The position numbers were made by a program, and so were the translations under genes. Below are positions 26,574-35,693 of a stretch of 64,000 nucleotides of DNA, in pieces; position 1 is the first letter of the stretch, and each line of letters begins with the position of its first letter. The notes below the pieces were generated by a model. It did no database searches. It saw only the letters and a program-made list of their open reading frames with translations, and was not told the origin of the DNA. The DNA is taken from contig NZ_CP134400.1 of assembly GCF_002968285.2 (NCBI RefSeq), positions 930,001-994,000 on the forward strand, read 5' to 3'. Source of the stretch: Mycobacterium sp. ITM-2016-00318 (GTDB lineage Bacteria; Actinomycetota; Actinomycetes; Mycobacteriales; Mycobacteriaceae).

Positions 26574-27275
26574 CTAGCTGGCCGCGAATTCCGTGGGCAA
26601 CCCGTCGATTCCGGCCTGGATCGCCGCAAGCGCGGACTCGCGGGCCTTCAGCTTGGTGGCGAGGTGTGCGCCCGCATGCAGCGTCGCCGCGACCTCGGTG
26701 GCCACCTCCTGCGCGCGCGCGAGCACCTCGTCGGCGTCGACGATCTCGTCGAGCCAGCCTGCGGCGATCGCCTCGTCACCGACGAACGTCGACGCCAGCG
26801 CCGTGCCCCGGTGAAACGCGGCAGGCGTCAATCGCATCCGCATGATCTCGATTGCGGAGATCGGAATCGTCATGCCGATCGCCACCTCGATCGCCTGGCA
26901 CCGCGAATTCGGGGCGCCGACGCGGTGGTCGCCGCTGAGCAGAAGGAACGAGCCCATCGCGATGGCGGGCCCCGTCGCAGCCATGATCACCGGCTTCGGG
27001 AACGTCAGGCATCGCTTGGCCAGCTGGAAGCCCCCTGCCAGCATCGACAGCGCGGCCTCCGCGTCACCGGACCGGAACACCGAGAGGTCGAACCCGCCGC
27101 TGAACACCCGCTGGTTGCCCGCCAGCACGACGGCCTGCGAGCCGTCCTTCTCGGTGCGGTCCAGCGCGTCGTTGAGGGCGGCCTGCATCGTGGGCCCGAG
27201 CACGTTGACCTTGCCGTCGTCGAGCGTGATCGTCGAGACCGAATCGTTCTGCTCGTAATTCGCCGGGCTGGTCAT
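26574..27275 (-). CDS. echA3: Crotonase-family enoyl-CoA hydratase/isomerase, EchA3-like
   Basis: 233 aa, ATG at 27275. Crotonase fold: TLDDGKVNVLGPTMQAALND, QAVVLAGNQRVFSGGFDLSVF, PKPVIMAATGPAIAMGSFLL (oxyanion-hole region), SGDHRVGAPNSRCQAIEVAIGMTI. Length and the DDGKVNVLGP start match M. tuberculosis EchA3 (Rv0632c), which sits next to recC there; here about 20 kb separates them. The usual pair of catalytic Glu residues is not obvious, so activity could differ from hydration. Followed by the TetR gene. Confidence 0.83.
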   Translation of the reverse strand: MTSPANYEQNDSVSTITLDDGKVNVLGPTMQAALNDALDRTEKDGSQAVVLAGNQRVFSGGFDLSVFRSGDAEAALSMLAGGFQLAKRCLTFPKPVIMAATGPAIAMGSFLLLSGDHRVGAPNSRCQAIEVAIGMTIPISAIEIMRMRLTPAAFHRGTALASTFVGDEAIAAGWLDEIVDADEVLARAQEVATEVAATLHAGAHLATKLKARESALAAIQAGIDGLPTEFAAS

Positions 27276-27295
27276 CGGGCCTCCATACGTGGGCT

Positions 27296-27333
27296 TTCGT
27301 TTCAGATCGATGTTACGAAACGATGTTACGAAG
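27296..27333 (-). promoter_or_regulatory. Candidate TetR operator upstream of echA3-like gene
   Basis: CGATGTTACGAA occurs twice, at 27308-27319 and 27321-27332 (13-bp period). The block is also bounded by a TCGTTT (27297-27302 region) and AAACGA inverted pair. It lies 33-58 bp upstream of the crotonase ATG, where a repressor would block transcription. Assigning it to the adjacent TetR protein is inference. Confidence 0.45.
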
Positions 27334-27358
27334 CCGAACGCGGGGCTCACGCGGCGGG

Positions 27359-28363
27359 TCAGCCTGCGCCGATGCCGCGCCGATGCCTACCGTTGATCAC
27401 CCGTGTCTGAGCATCGTCGTCGTCGAACAACGGCTCGTCGTCATACGGCGGAGGCGGATCGTCGTAGTCGGACGGCAGGCCCTCGTACCGCGGCTGCGGC
27501 GGCGGGCTCTGGTAGCGCGGCTGTTGCGGCGGCAACTCGGACACCGACACCGGCGCGGACTGCGCCTCCGGCTGCGGCGCCGGGTCCTGCCGGCCCGTGA
27601 ACTGGTCGCGGTAGCGGTCGCGCTGCTCGTTGGCCGCGGCGTTGATCTTATTGATCTCGGCCTGCAGCACCTCGTGACGGCTTTCAGTGGTGGCGTAGTG
27701 GTAGTACGTCAGCAGGCCGCGCAACAGCTCCAGCTTCTGCTTCTCCTGGCGCGCGAGGTCGTGCTTGGTCAGCAGCTCGAGCCGTTCGACCGGATGCAGC
27801 GTGCCCCAGTCCAGCACCGCTGGCGTGCGGAACTGGTGGCGCTTGGCCGACTTCGCCTTCGGTTGACGCGAGGACTTCGGCTGGTCGTAGAACGTCACGG
27901 CGCCTGCGAAGCGTGATCCGATCGACTCACCCAGCTGGTTGCGGTCCAGTGCCGAATCCCACACCGTGCGCCACTCCTGCGACGGCGCGAGATACGGAAT
28001 CTCGGCGGGCAGCTTGAGCGGGACGATGTCGACGTAATTGTCGGCGTCGGCGCTCTCGTAGCGCGCGACCGTCGGCGGCGACGCGAACTCCAGCTGGATC
28101 CCGTAGGCCGGCTTCTGGCCGAAGTTCTTCACCACCAGCTCGACGAGATGCCAGTCCGACGGGCTCGGCTCCATGAACATGGCGACGTTGGGCTGCGAGA
28201 TGTCCTCGGTGGCGTGCTTGGCCGACTGGAACTGTCGCCACGCGTAGACAAGCGCGGCGATCGTGACGGCAAGAGCCAGCCACGCTGCCATCGCCGTCCA
28301 CGCGCCGGGGGAGAGATTCGCTATGTCAGTAGCGCGTTCGTCGAACCAGTCCGTAATCCGCAC
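27359..28363 (-). CDS. Membrane-anchored protein with Pro/Gln/Asp-rich tail, function unknown
   Basis: 334 aa, GTG start at 28363. Short cytosolic or extracytosolic head, one transmembrane helix (AWTAMAAWLALAVTIAALVYAW, about residues 21-43), a domain with DWHLVELVVKNFGQKPAYGI and WDSALDRNQLG resembling the uncharacterised membrane-proximal domains of restriction-like or effector-associated proteins, then helices (EKQKLELLRGLLTYYHYA) and a low-complexity Pro/Tyr/Asp tail (PRYQSPPPQPRYEG, DYDDPPPPYDDEPLFDDDD). I do not recognise a named family. It may correspond in position to the uncharacterised gene beside echA3 in M. tuberculosis, which I cannot confirm. Confidence 0.75.
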   Translation of the reverse strand: MRITDWFDERATDIANLSPGAWTAMAAWLALAVTIAALVYAWRQFQSAKHATEDISQPNVAMFMEPSPSDWHLVELVVKNFGQKPAYGIQLEFASPPTVARYESADADNYVDIVPLKLPAEIPYLAPSQEWRTVWDSALDRNQLGESIGSRFAGAVTFYDQPKSSRQPKAKSAKRHQFRTPAVLDWGTLHPVERLELLTKHDLARQEKQKLELLRGLLTYYHYATTESRHEVLQAEINKINAAANEQRDRYRDQFTGRQDPAPQPEAQSAPVSVSELPPQQPRYQSPPPQPRYEGLPSDYDDPPPPYDDEPLFDDDDAQTRVINGRHRRGIGAG

Positions 28364-28501
28364 GCGTCTCTTCTACCATGGTCTGCTGCGAAGATCAGCA
28401 TTCGCCGAGCGCCCTCGTCCAAATTTGCTGTGACGGCAATTTCTGGTGATTTGGTGAGCCTGATGTGCCTCATGGGGTTGTACCCACAGATTGCCGGGCT
28501 T

Positions 28502-31099
28502 TTATGCAGGCGTACGGATCATCGCCGCCAGATCCTCACGGTCGGAAATGTCGAGTTTGATGCACGCGCGATAAAGATGCCCTTCGACCGTGCGCACCGA
28601 GACCACCAGACGGTCGGCGATCTCCTTGTTGCTCAGTCCGGCGGCCACCAGGTTGGCGATCTCGCGCTCGCGAACCGTCAACGGCAGGGGATGCGCCGCC
28701 AGCTCCAGTGCGGGCGTGCGGATCCCGCCGCACTCCGCGGCGAGCCGGGTCGCCGCGGCCGCGGATTCCATACTGCGACGACGGTCACCGCAGGCCTCGA
28801 ACGCCACCGCCGCCTGCGCTGAGGCGTCGGCGGCCGACAACAGCGCGCCGATCTGCTCGAACTGCTGGGCCGCTGCGAATATCCCGGCGGCGTCCCTGTC
28901 GCGGACGGCCGTTGCGTGCGCCGCGATCATCGACGCCAGCCTGCCGCCTGCCCCCGCGGCGACATCGGCCAGCCGGTCCAGACAGGATCGGTCGCCGAAC
29001 CGCACCGCGTCGTGCAGTGCCAGCATCTCGATGGCACTCTGCGCAGAGTCCGACGCGAGCCGAGCGGCATCCAGTGCGACTTCGATTGCGGCGCTGACAT
29101 TTCCCTCCGCCGCGGCCAGCCAGGACTCGGCGATGCGCAGCTGCGGGCCGAATACCGCGACGTGCTTACCGCTTCTGGTGCGCAGCTCGGCCACCATCTT
29201 GGCGCCCGCGTCCGCGCGGCCGAGCGCGCAATACGACTGTGCGAGCAGCAGCCGCGCGGGGAAACTCCACGACGCCGCCGACTCCGATGTCAGCGCCGCC
29301 ACCGTCTGCTCCATGCGCGAGACGGTGTCGGCGAAGCGTCCGCGGCTCAGCTCGACGGTTCCGACAAGGACGTTGGCCATGCCCCATGCCAGGTACTGGC
29401 CCGCCGAGGTGATACGCACGATGTCGGCGGATCGTTTTGCCGCGCAGTCGAACTCGCCGCCGAGTGCGAGCGCGCGAACTTCGCCGAACGCCGTAAGGTA
29501 GCGCAGCAGTCCGTCGACCTTGTCGCCGATCTGATGCCCGCGTTCGGCAACCGCCTGCACTTCGTCACCGCGGCCCATCAGTGCGAGTGCCAGCGCACCG
29601 CCGAACACCGCCCACTCGACGGCGGCCGATGACGCGTCGGAGCTGGCGAGCACCAGCCTCGACAGCTCGACCGCTTCCTTGAGCTCGTTCTCGAAGAGAC
29701 GCGAAGCCGACGCAACGCCGGCGACGACCAGCTTGAGGCCGGGGTGAGCCACCCTGTCGCACAACAAATCCAGCACCATGTCGGCGCCCTCGGCTTCGCC
29801 CATCGACCAATGCAGGTTCGCGATCCGCGCCAAACCCCATCGCACCAGTTCGAGTTCGTTCATCTGGTTGGGGTCGTAGGCGCTGAGCGTCTCCTCTGCT
29901 TCTGCCGACTTGCCCTGCCATAGAAGCGAGCGCGCCAACAGCTCGCTGGCCACCAGCCCGCCGCCACGGGTGACCGCCGCGCGCGCCAGCCGTTCGCCGA
30001 GCGTGACGTTGGTCAACGCGATCGCATCCCGCGCAGCTGACACCAGCAGGTCGCCCTCGGGCGACTGGTCGCTGTCGAGGCTCAACTCCGCCAACCGAAT
30101 TCGTTCCGCGGGGCCCCGCAACGGCTGGCCCTGCAGTGCGCGCACCACCTCGCCGCGCAGCCGTCGCGCCGCCGCCACGCCCAACCGCCTGCGGATGACT
30201 TCGCCGAACAGCGGGTGGTTAAACCGCACCTCGATACCGCTGTGCTCTTCGACGACGCGGATCAGCCCGCGGTTCTCCGCATCCTCGACGGCGTCGACGC
30301 CGGCGACGCCGCTCAGCGTGTCGAGGTCCATCGGCTCGCAGAACGTCAGCAGCCGCAGCGCGTGCAGCACGTTGTCGGGCAGCTGGTCGACGCGGCTGTC
30401 GAGCAGCGACGCCAGTTCCGAGGTGACAGCGGTGCGCCCGCGCAACTGCCACACCCCGCGGACCTGGCGCAGCGTGCCTGCCTCCAGCGCGCCCTCGACG
30501 AGATGTTTGACGAACAACGCGTTGCCGCCCGACGACTCCCACATCAGATCGGCCGACAGGCCTTCGACGCGGCCGCCGAGCGCCGTCTCGATGAGCTTCA
30601 CGCACTGGTCCTTGGTGAAGGGCATCAGGTGAAGACGCTCCAGATAACCGTCCTTCCACAGCGAGGTGATCGCATCGGGCACCGTTTCGCCGGACCGCAC
30701 GGTGGCCACGATGCGCACCGAGCCGTCCAGCGCCAGCTGATGCAGCAGCGTTGCCGACAGCTGGTCAAGCAAATGCGCATCATCGACGCCGATGATCGAA
30801 TGCCCTTCGGCGATAATCGTTTCGCGCGCTGCGGCCAGGAAGGCCACCGGATCCCGCGACGTCGCAGCGCCTACCAGGTGCGCGAATACGCCGAGCGGGA
30901 TGCTGCGTGCCGATTCGGTGCCCGCGACCCACTGCACCCGCGTCGGGAGCGACTGCGTGACCAAGCGAGCGAGCGTTGTTTTGCCAACTCCGGCATCTCC
31001 GACCAAAACGATGCCACACACGCCGTGTTGCTCGACGAGCGCTGACTGGATGGTCGTGTACTCGTCATCGCGCGCAACGACCGGCCAGTTCTTGGCCAT
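28502..31099 (-). CDS. Large LuxR-family regulator with N-terminal AAA ATPase (LAL type)
   Basis: 865 aa. STAND/AAA-like ATPase at the N terminus: [20 protein letters not shown] (Walker A, about residues 28-47), [13 protein letters not shown] (Walker B). A TPR-like helical middle follows. The C-terminal LuxR HTH is complete: [20 protein letters not shown], then [17 protein letters not shown]. Such LAL regulators sense an inducer through the ATPase/TPR part. The gene is in the same direction as the DUF2235 gene upstream (81 bp gap). Its target genes are not evident. It is a separate, intact relative of the broken cyclase-ATPase regulator at 20-23 kb. Confidence 0.88.
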   Translation of the reverse strand: MAKNWPVVARDDEYTTIQSALVEQHGVCGIVLVGDAGVGKTTLARLVTQSLPTRVQWVAGTESARSIPLGVFAHLVGAATSRDPVAFLAAARETIIAEGHSIIGVDDAHLLDQLSATLLHQLALDGSVRIVATVRSGETVPDAITSLWKDGYLERLHLMPFTKDQCVKLIETALGGRVEGLSADLMWESSGGNALFVKHLVEGALEAGTLRQVRGVWQLRGRTAVTSELASLLDSRVDQLPDNVLHALRLLTFCEPMDLDTLSGVAGVDAVEDAENRGLIRVVEEHSGIEVRFNHPLFGEVIRRRLGVAAARRLRGEVVRALQGQPLRGPAERIRLAELSLDSDQSPEGDLLVSAARDAIALTNVTLGERLARAAVTRGGGLVASELLARSLLWQGKSAEAEETLSAYDPNQMNELELVRWGLARIANLHWSMGEAEGADMVLDLLCDRVAHPGLKLVVAGVASASRLFENELKEAVELSRLVLASSDASSAAVEWAVFGGALALALMGRGDEVQAVAERGHQIGDKVDGLLRYLTAFGEVRALALGGEFDCAAKRSADIVRITSAGQYLAWGMANVLVGTVELSRGRFADTVSRMEQTVAALTSESAASWSFPARLLLAQSYCALGRADAGAKMVAELRTRSGKHVAVFGPQLRIAESWLAAAEGNVSAAIEVALDAARLASDSAQSAIEMLALHDAVRFGDRSCLDRLADVAAGAGGRLASMIAAHATAVRDRDAAGIFAAAQQFEQIGALLSAADASAQAAVAFEACGDRRRSMESAAAATRLAAECGGIRTPALELAAHPLPLTVREREIANLVAAGLSNKEIADRLVVSVRTVEGHLYRACIKLDISDREDLAAMIRTPA

Positions 31100-31180
31100 A
31101 GCCGGCCACGTTACTCTTTCGCACCCGTCCCAGGACGGACTTCGACATACCGAATCAGCGCGTGCGGCATGGCGTTTGAG

Positions 31181-32239
31181 CTAGGAGGCGACCGCGGCGA
31201 GTTCGTCGGCGTCCGACCGCGCCTTCACCAGCGGTGCGGTCTCCGCAACCGGCAGCCGCTCGGCGCGCGCCGCCCAATCCAGATCCGACCAGACGATGTG
31301 CGATGGCAGCCTGCGCCAGTAGTCGGGATGAGCGCGCAGATACACGTCGACACTGGCGTGCACGAGTGCGTCATCGGGCACCTTGCGGAAGCGCAGCGAT
31401 CGCGCACCCTCGGCGAGTGCGTCGAGTTCGGACGGTGCGGGAGTGCGCGGCACGGCCGTGTCGCACACGAGTGCGCCTGCCTTGACCACACCGTCGATCA
31501 TCCAGTCGAGAGTGATATCGGCCAGCGGCCAGTATGCATTCGGCCCGCCGACGACATCGCAGTGCGCGCCGCGGAACCAGACCTCTTCGATGGTGTCGTC
31601 ATCGCGTCCTATCCGGCATTCGCCGAACGGCCCCCACCCGCCGTCGATGGCGACCGCATACCGTCCCGAGACGACATTGCCCGACCAATCCTCTTCGCAA
31701 AGCGTCGGCGTGCCAGGGACTTTCACGGTGTCCCACAGGCCGAGGAAGTGCACGGGCACGGCGACGTCGTTGCGGCCCTGCAGTGCGCAGATCATGCGGT
31801 GAATGTGGCGCCAGTCCTCGGTGGTCCGGCTCTGGGCGGGCAATGAGTAGGCGGCCAGCGCAAAGTCGACGACGTTGTCCCCGCGGTCGACCATCATCCC
31901 GACGGTGCCGAGCATCCTGGCCAACGCCCGCGCGCAGTATGCGCCGCGGCCCGCCCCGAGCAGGAAGATCCGGTCGCCTGGCGCCCAGTGCTCGGCCAGG
32001 TAGAAGTAGGCGTCGATGACGGATTCGCGGGCGGCGGCTGCGACCTCCGCACGCCAGCGGCGAGCCGCGGGGTTGAACAGTCGCGGCGAGTTGAGTGCCG
32101 CTTCACCGGCGTCGTACCAGGCGAGCTGGCGGTCTTCGGCGCTGTGGTCGAGCAGCCGGAACAAGGTTTCGGCGTTGGTCGCATCGGGGGACCCCGGACG
32201 ATCGTTTGTGCTGTCGAAGCACATCACGACGTTCTTCAT
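31181..32239 (-). CDS. DUF2235-family (Tle1-like alpha/beta hydrolase) protein lacking the nucleophilic Ser
   Basis: 352 aa, good CAGGGAG ribosome-binding site before ATG 32239. DUF2235 start MKNVVMCFDSTNDRPG and HCDVVGGPNAYWPLAD near residue 227 are family features. The nucleophile elbow, normally GFSRGA, reads GAGRGAYCARALA (Gly97 instead of Ser, residues 95-107). DUF2235 proteins include phospholipase effectors (Tle1), but this copy probably has no esterase activity. It precedes the LuxR-ATPase gene on the same strand. No immunity gene or secretion genes are adjacent. Confidence 0.8.
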   Translation of the reverse strand: MKNVVMCFDSTNDRPGSPDATNAETLFRLLDHSAEDRQLAWYDAGEAALNSPRLFNPAARRWRAEVAAAARESVIDAYFYLAEHWAPGDRIFLLGAGRGAYCARALARMLGTVGMMVDRGDNVVDFALAAYSLPAQSRTTEDWRHIHRMICALQGRNDVAVPVHFLGLWDTVKVPGTPTLCEEDWSGNVVSGRYAVAIDGGWGPFGECRIGRDDDTIEEVWFRGAHCDVVGGPNAYWPLADITLDWMIDGVVKAGALVCDTAVPRTPAPSELDALAEGARSLRFRKVPDDALVHASVDVYLRAHPDYWRRLPSHIVWSDLDWAARAERLPVAETAPLVKARSDADELAAVAS

Positions 32240-32584
32240 AGCAAACTCCCTGACCGAACGCCCTCATGGCTCGGGGCGCTGACAATGTGAGTTTGCCAGG
32301 CGGCGGCTGCCGTGTCCTGCGTATTGCACTACTCGACTGATCGGCCGTGCGGAATCCGGGCTGAGTAGCTGTGATCAGTGCGAATTTCGTTGCGGGGTTC
32401 GCGGCTGCTGTGCCATGTCGTAGCGAATTGGCGCGGACCTGTGCAGCTCGCGATGACGGGTGCACACCACTGAGTTCGCTGCGAAGCATGGGCACGTGGT
32501 GTCAGCCGTTGCTGCACTCATTCAAGTCTGGCTGGTGGCCACAGTTTGTGGTGATACAGAGCAACCGCCGAAGAGGGCAGCGGG
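32240..32584. other. Non-coding stretch between DUF2235 and DUF2510 genes
   Basis: 345 bp with slightly lower GC than its surroundings. Apart from the DUF2235 ribosome-binding site next to 32239 I see no gene, tRNA or strong repeat; short open frames here have no ribosome-binding site or recognisable protein. It probably holds the promoter of the DUF2235-LuxR pair. Confidence 0.5.
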
Positions 32585-33778
32585 CTAGCCGAGTGGCAGC
32601 ACGACTCCCGGACTGGCCGGATCGGCGTGCAGTTCGACCGACTCGGGCACCGTCCCTGGCGGCACGTCGTAGGCCAGCCCGACCGCAGCCTCGGCCCCAG
32701 GCGGGATGTCCACGAAGCCGCCGCCGACGAAGAAGGTGGCCTGATCGTCGACGGTGAACTGCTGGCCCGCCGCATTCAGCTTCTGGAAGGTACCGAGGAA
32801 CTGGCCGGGGTCCGGGCTGGTGTTCTGGACGGTGAGTCGGACGGTGATGTACTCGCCCTGTGCGTCCTTGGTCAGGAACTCGTTTTCTGTGTCGGTGATC
32901 GTGGTGCCGGTGTCGACGCCGACGACGGTGAACGTCAGCGGGCCGTCGGTCGCGCTGCCCGCAGGCGGCGGCGGCAGCGGCGTCTGGCTGGCAGACGACT
33001 CCTCGGACGTCGTCGTCTCTTCCGTTGTGGTCGTTGAGGTTCCACTGGTGGGCGAGGAAACATCGGCGGTGTCGGGCTTGTGGATGACGAACGCGTACAC
33101 CGCGGCGAGAACCAATACGAGAAGGAGCGCGGCGACCGCGCCGCCGTATCCCATCTTGAGCTTGCGGTTGTCGACCGGAGTCGACGGCTCGGTGCCCGCG
33201 GGCGGCTCCACGACCGGCGGCTCTGGTGGCGTCGGCGTGGTGGCGTCCGCGTACGGGGCCGATTCCGGTGTCGGGTCGGACCAGTCGCGCAGCGGCACCT
33301 TGGTCTGCGGCTGGTCGGTGAGAGGCAGCGGCGGCCCTGCGGACGGCGGCTCCGGCGTCGGCTCCGGCGTCGTCTCGGGCGTCGTCTCCGGAGTGGACGT
33401 GGGTTCGTGCGCCGACGTCGGCTCGGTGGCCCAGCCGGGCGTCGACTCCGGTTCCAGCGGTGGCGGCTCGAATGACCACTCGCGCAGCGGCACCTCGGTC
33501 GTCGGCTGCTCGGTCAGCGACAGCGGATCAGGCTCGCCGGGTGGCGTCGGCTCCGGCTCGGCGTCAGGAGCGCGGTGAGCACCCGAGGATGCGGCGAAGG
33601 AGGGCTCGGCGGGCGGCTCCGGCGCGGTAGGCGCCGCGGGAGTCTCGGGGGCCGGGGGTGCCGGGGGTTGCTGAACTGGCGAGATCTGCTCGGTCCACGC
33701 CGCACCGTCCCAGTACCGGAGGTGGCCGGCCCGCTCGGGATCGGGATACCAGCCTGCGGGGGTGGGCGGTGTCGTCAT
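32585..33778 (-). CDS. DUF2510/DUF4352 membrane protein with long Pro/Glu/Thr-rich linker
   Basis: 397 aa. N-terminal DUF2510 motif PAGWYPDPERAGHLRYWDGA (residues 7-26, Trp-rich), then about 180 residues of Pro/Glu/Ala/Thr low complexity, a transmembrane helix (GYGGAVAALLLVLVLAAVYA, about 210-230), a Ser/Thr linker, and a C-terminal DUF4352 immunoglobulin-like domain (LTFTVVGVDTGTTITDTENE ... TVQNTSPDPGQFLGTF). Topology: head inside, DUF4352 outside. Related in architecture to the protein at 35.7-36.4 kb. Possibly a surface or secreted-domain anchoring protein; function unknown. Confidence 0.82.
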   Translation of the reverse strand: MTTPPTPAGWYPDPERAGHLRYWDGAAWTEQISPVQQPPAPPAPETPAAPTAPEPPAEPSFAASSGAHRAPDAEPEPTPPGEPDPLSLTEQPTTEVPLREWSFEPPPLEPESTPGWATEPTSAHEPTSTPETTPETTPEPTPEPPSAGPPLPLTDQPQTKVPLRDWSDPTPESAPYADATTPTPPEPPVVEPPAGTEPSTPVDNRKLKMGYGGAVAALLLVLVLAAVYAFVIHKPDTADVSSPTSGTSTTTTEETTTSEESSASQTPLPPPPAGSATDGPLTFTVVGVDTGTTITDTENEFLTKDAQGEYITVRLTVQNTSPDPGQFLGTFQKLNAAGQQFTVDDQATFFVGGGFVDIPPGAEAAVGLAYDVPPGTVPESVELHADPASPGVVLPLG

Positions 33779-33857
33779 CGAGGTGGTTTCCTCCCATGGG
33801 GCGCCCGCGGGCGTTCAGTCACGGCATCATCGCCGTGGTCAGCACCCTACTGAAAGA

Positions 33858-34568
33858 TCAGCCGCCCATCAGCATCCGCCACTGATCGAGATTGCTCGCC
33901 CGGTAGACGTAATTGGTGCGGCGCACGTCGGACAGCGACGCGCTTGGCTCCTGCGAGTACCAGTGTCCGGGATAGACCGTCGGATCACCCGAGAGCGCAG
34001 CGAGCTGCTGCAGGCTGCGGAACATCTCGTCGACGTCGCCGCCGGGGAAGTCGGTGCGCCCGCAGCCCTCGATGAACAATGTGTCGCCTGCGACCAACCG
34101 GCCGTCGAGCAGAAAGCACTGGCTGCCCGGGGTGTGACCGGGGGTGTGCAACAGCTCGATCTCGATGTCGCCGACGTTGACCTTGTCACCGTGTTCGTGG
34201 CCGGTGAGGTCGCTACGGGCGATTCCGGTGATCCGCGAAACCCATTCCGCCTCAATATTGTTGACGTGGACGGGCACGCTTCGGCGCTCCAGCAGCTCGG
34301 CGAGGCCCTTGAGCTCGAACCCCATCATCGAGCCGCCGACGTGGTCGGGGTGGTGATGGGTGACCAGCACGCCGGACAGCTTCTGGCCGTCGGCCTCGAG
34401 GATGTCGACGAGGTCGTTGGCGGCGTAGGCCGGGTCGACGATGACGGTGTCACCGGTCTCGCGGTCACCGATGAGATAGGCGAAATTGCGCATCTGCGCG
34501 GCGATCACATCGGACGCGGCGAAGTCCCGGCCCGACAGCAGCTGCCGAAAGTACAGGCGTTCTGTCAT
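33858..34568 (-). CDS. Metallo-beta-lactamase-fold hydrolase, glyoxalase II-like
   Basis: 236 aa. MBL fold with the zinc-binding THHHPDHVGG (residues about 70-79), HTPGHTPGSQC, GDTLFIEGCGRTDFPGGD and YPGHW as the last His. These, with LITVDPAYAANDL-type start strands, match the glyoxalase II/persulfide dioxygenase-like group. The position next to the rpmG-hadA block corresponds to Rv0634c in M. tuberculosis, called a possible glyoxalase II. It follows the NYN gene on the same strand across about 110 bp containing a hairpin repeat. Confidence 0.87.
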   Translation of the reverse strand: MTERLYFRQLLSGRDFAASDVIAAQMRNFAYLIGDRETGDTVIVDPAYAANDLVDILEADGQKLSGVLVTHHHPDHVGGSMMGFELKGLAELLERRSVPVHVNNIEAEWVSRITGIARSDLTGHEHGDKVNVGDIEIELLHTPGHTPGSQCFLLDGRLVAGDTLFIEGCGRTDFPGGDVDEMFRSLQQLAALSGDPTVYPGHWYSQEPSASLSDVRRTNYVYRASNLDQWRMLMGG

Positions 34569-34601
34569 GGAGACAGACTAGGGATGCTTGCCCGCGAAAT
34601 T

Positions 34602-34625
34602 GGGGGCACCTCCCCCTTGCGGGGG
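34602..34625. repeat. GC hairpin repeat between NYN and glyoxalase-like genes
   Basis: GGGGGCACCT followed by CCCCC, a TTGC spacer and GGGGG at 34602-34625, able to fold into a very stable hairpin in either strand. A similar block lies at 48781-48810 upstream of lipG. Such GGGGGCACCTCCC elements recur in mycobacterial intergenic regions. Confidence 0.6.
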
Positions 34626-34681
34626 ACATTCCAGGTCGTGATCTCGCGGGTTTCGCAGCCGTGGCTTCTCGTTCGCGGAGG

Positions 34682-35557
34682 TCAATTGTCGCGGTGCAGC
34701 CGCACCATGCGCGTAGTGCTGCTCTCGTCGAGGTCGGCGACGTCGCTGCGCGACCTCAGGAAGTCGCTGAAGGAGCGGAAGCCCAGCGACTTCTCCGAAA
34801 ACGACGGGTCCATGCGCTTCATCTGCGCCTTGACCGCCGAATTGTGCAGCCAGTCGGCGTCGTCTTTCTCGTGACCGATGCGCAGCGCCCGTTCGAGCAG
34901 ACCCGTGGCGGCTGGCTGCGGATCCGCGGGCTCGGGCTCGTCGTCGGGCGCCCTACTCTTCGCGCGCTTGGTGGCCTTCTTCGCGGGTATCGGCGCCGCC
35001 GTCGGGATACCGGGTAGTGCGTCGTAGGTGACGAACTCGTCGCACGCCGCGGCGAGCGAGCGGCTGCTGGCTCCCGCGACCCCGATGCCGACGACGTAGC
35101 GGCCGAGCCGCTTGCACCGCTGCGCGAGGGCGATGTAGTCGGAGTCGCCGCCGACGATCACCACATGGGTCAGGTCGGGCAGCCGGAACATGTCCTCGAC
35201 CGCGTCGACGGCGAGCCGGATGTCCGCCCCGTTCTTGCCGTACGCGGCCGCCGGGAACAGTTGGACCAGATCGACCGCCCGGCCGACGAGCTGGCTCTGG
35301 TAGTCGGCGTTGATTTCGGCCGACCAGTCCGCGTAGGCCCGCGTCAGCACCAGCGTCCCGAACGACGATGCGAAGTCGATGATGGCCCCGATGTCGACCG
35401 TGGCCTTTGTCAGCCTGTCCTTGTCCAGCCCACGCGCCTTGTCCTTCTGGAACGAGCTGCGGCCGTGCACCTGGTCATAGCGCGAGATCACGATGTTGTC
35501 GAAGTCCAGGTAGACCGCGACGCGGGGGATTTCTGCTGCTGAGACCGTGTCCGGCAT
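34682..35557 (-). CDS. NYN-domain RNase-like protein with C-terminal LOTUS/OST-HTH domain
   Basis: 291 aa. NYN (PIN-like) domain: VAVYLDFDNIVISRYDQVHG at the N terminus and THVVIVGGDSDYIALAQR at about 129-146, giving the acidic metal-binding residues (Asp in DFDN, Asp in GDSD). After a basic linker (AKKATKRAKSRA) a winged-helix-like LOTUS domain follows: LLERALRIGHEKDDADWLHN ... SEKSLGFRSFSDFLRSRSDV. The combination resembles LabA/MARF1-like RNA-processing proteins. Likely a cytosolic RNase or RNA-binding regulator. Upstream of the MBL gene on the same strand. Confidence 0.82.
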   Translation of the reverse strand: MPDTVSAAEIPRVAVYLDFDNIVISRYDQVHGRSSFQKDKARGLDKDRLTKATVDIGAIIDFASSFGTLVLTRAYADWSAEINADYQSQLVGRAVDLVQLFPAAAYGKNGADIRLAVDAVEDMFRLPDLTHVVIVGGDSDYIALAQRCKRLGRYVVGIGVAGASSRSLAAACDEFVTYDALPGIPTAAPIPAKKATKRAKSRAPDDEPEPADPQPAATGLLERALRIGHEKDDADWLHNSAVKAQMKRMDPSFSEKSLGFRSFSDFLRSRSDVADLDESSTTRMVRLHRDN

Positions 35558-35693
35558 GGGTCTGTCCTACCACAGCCGAGGCGGCCCGGTGGCTTCCTGC
35601 AAACCGCGCTTGTTATCGCCGTGCAGCGCTTCGACCTGCGTTATTGTCCCTTCACACGTGCTAATTGATTAGCCGAGAGAAAGGTCGCAACCC

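Noticed and set aside
32371..32757. Plus-strand open frame at the end of the DUF2235-DUF2510 gap
   Set aside because: No ribosome-binding site, antisense to the DUF2510 gene for half its length, and Arg-rich low complexity.
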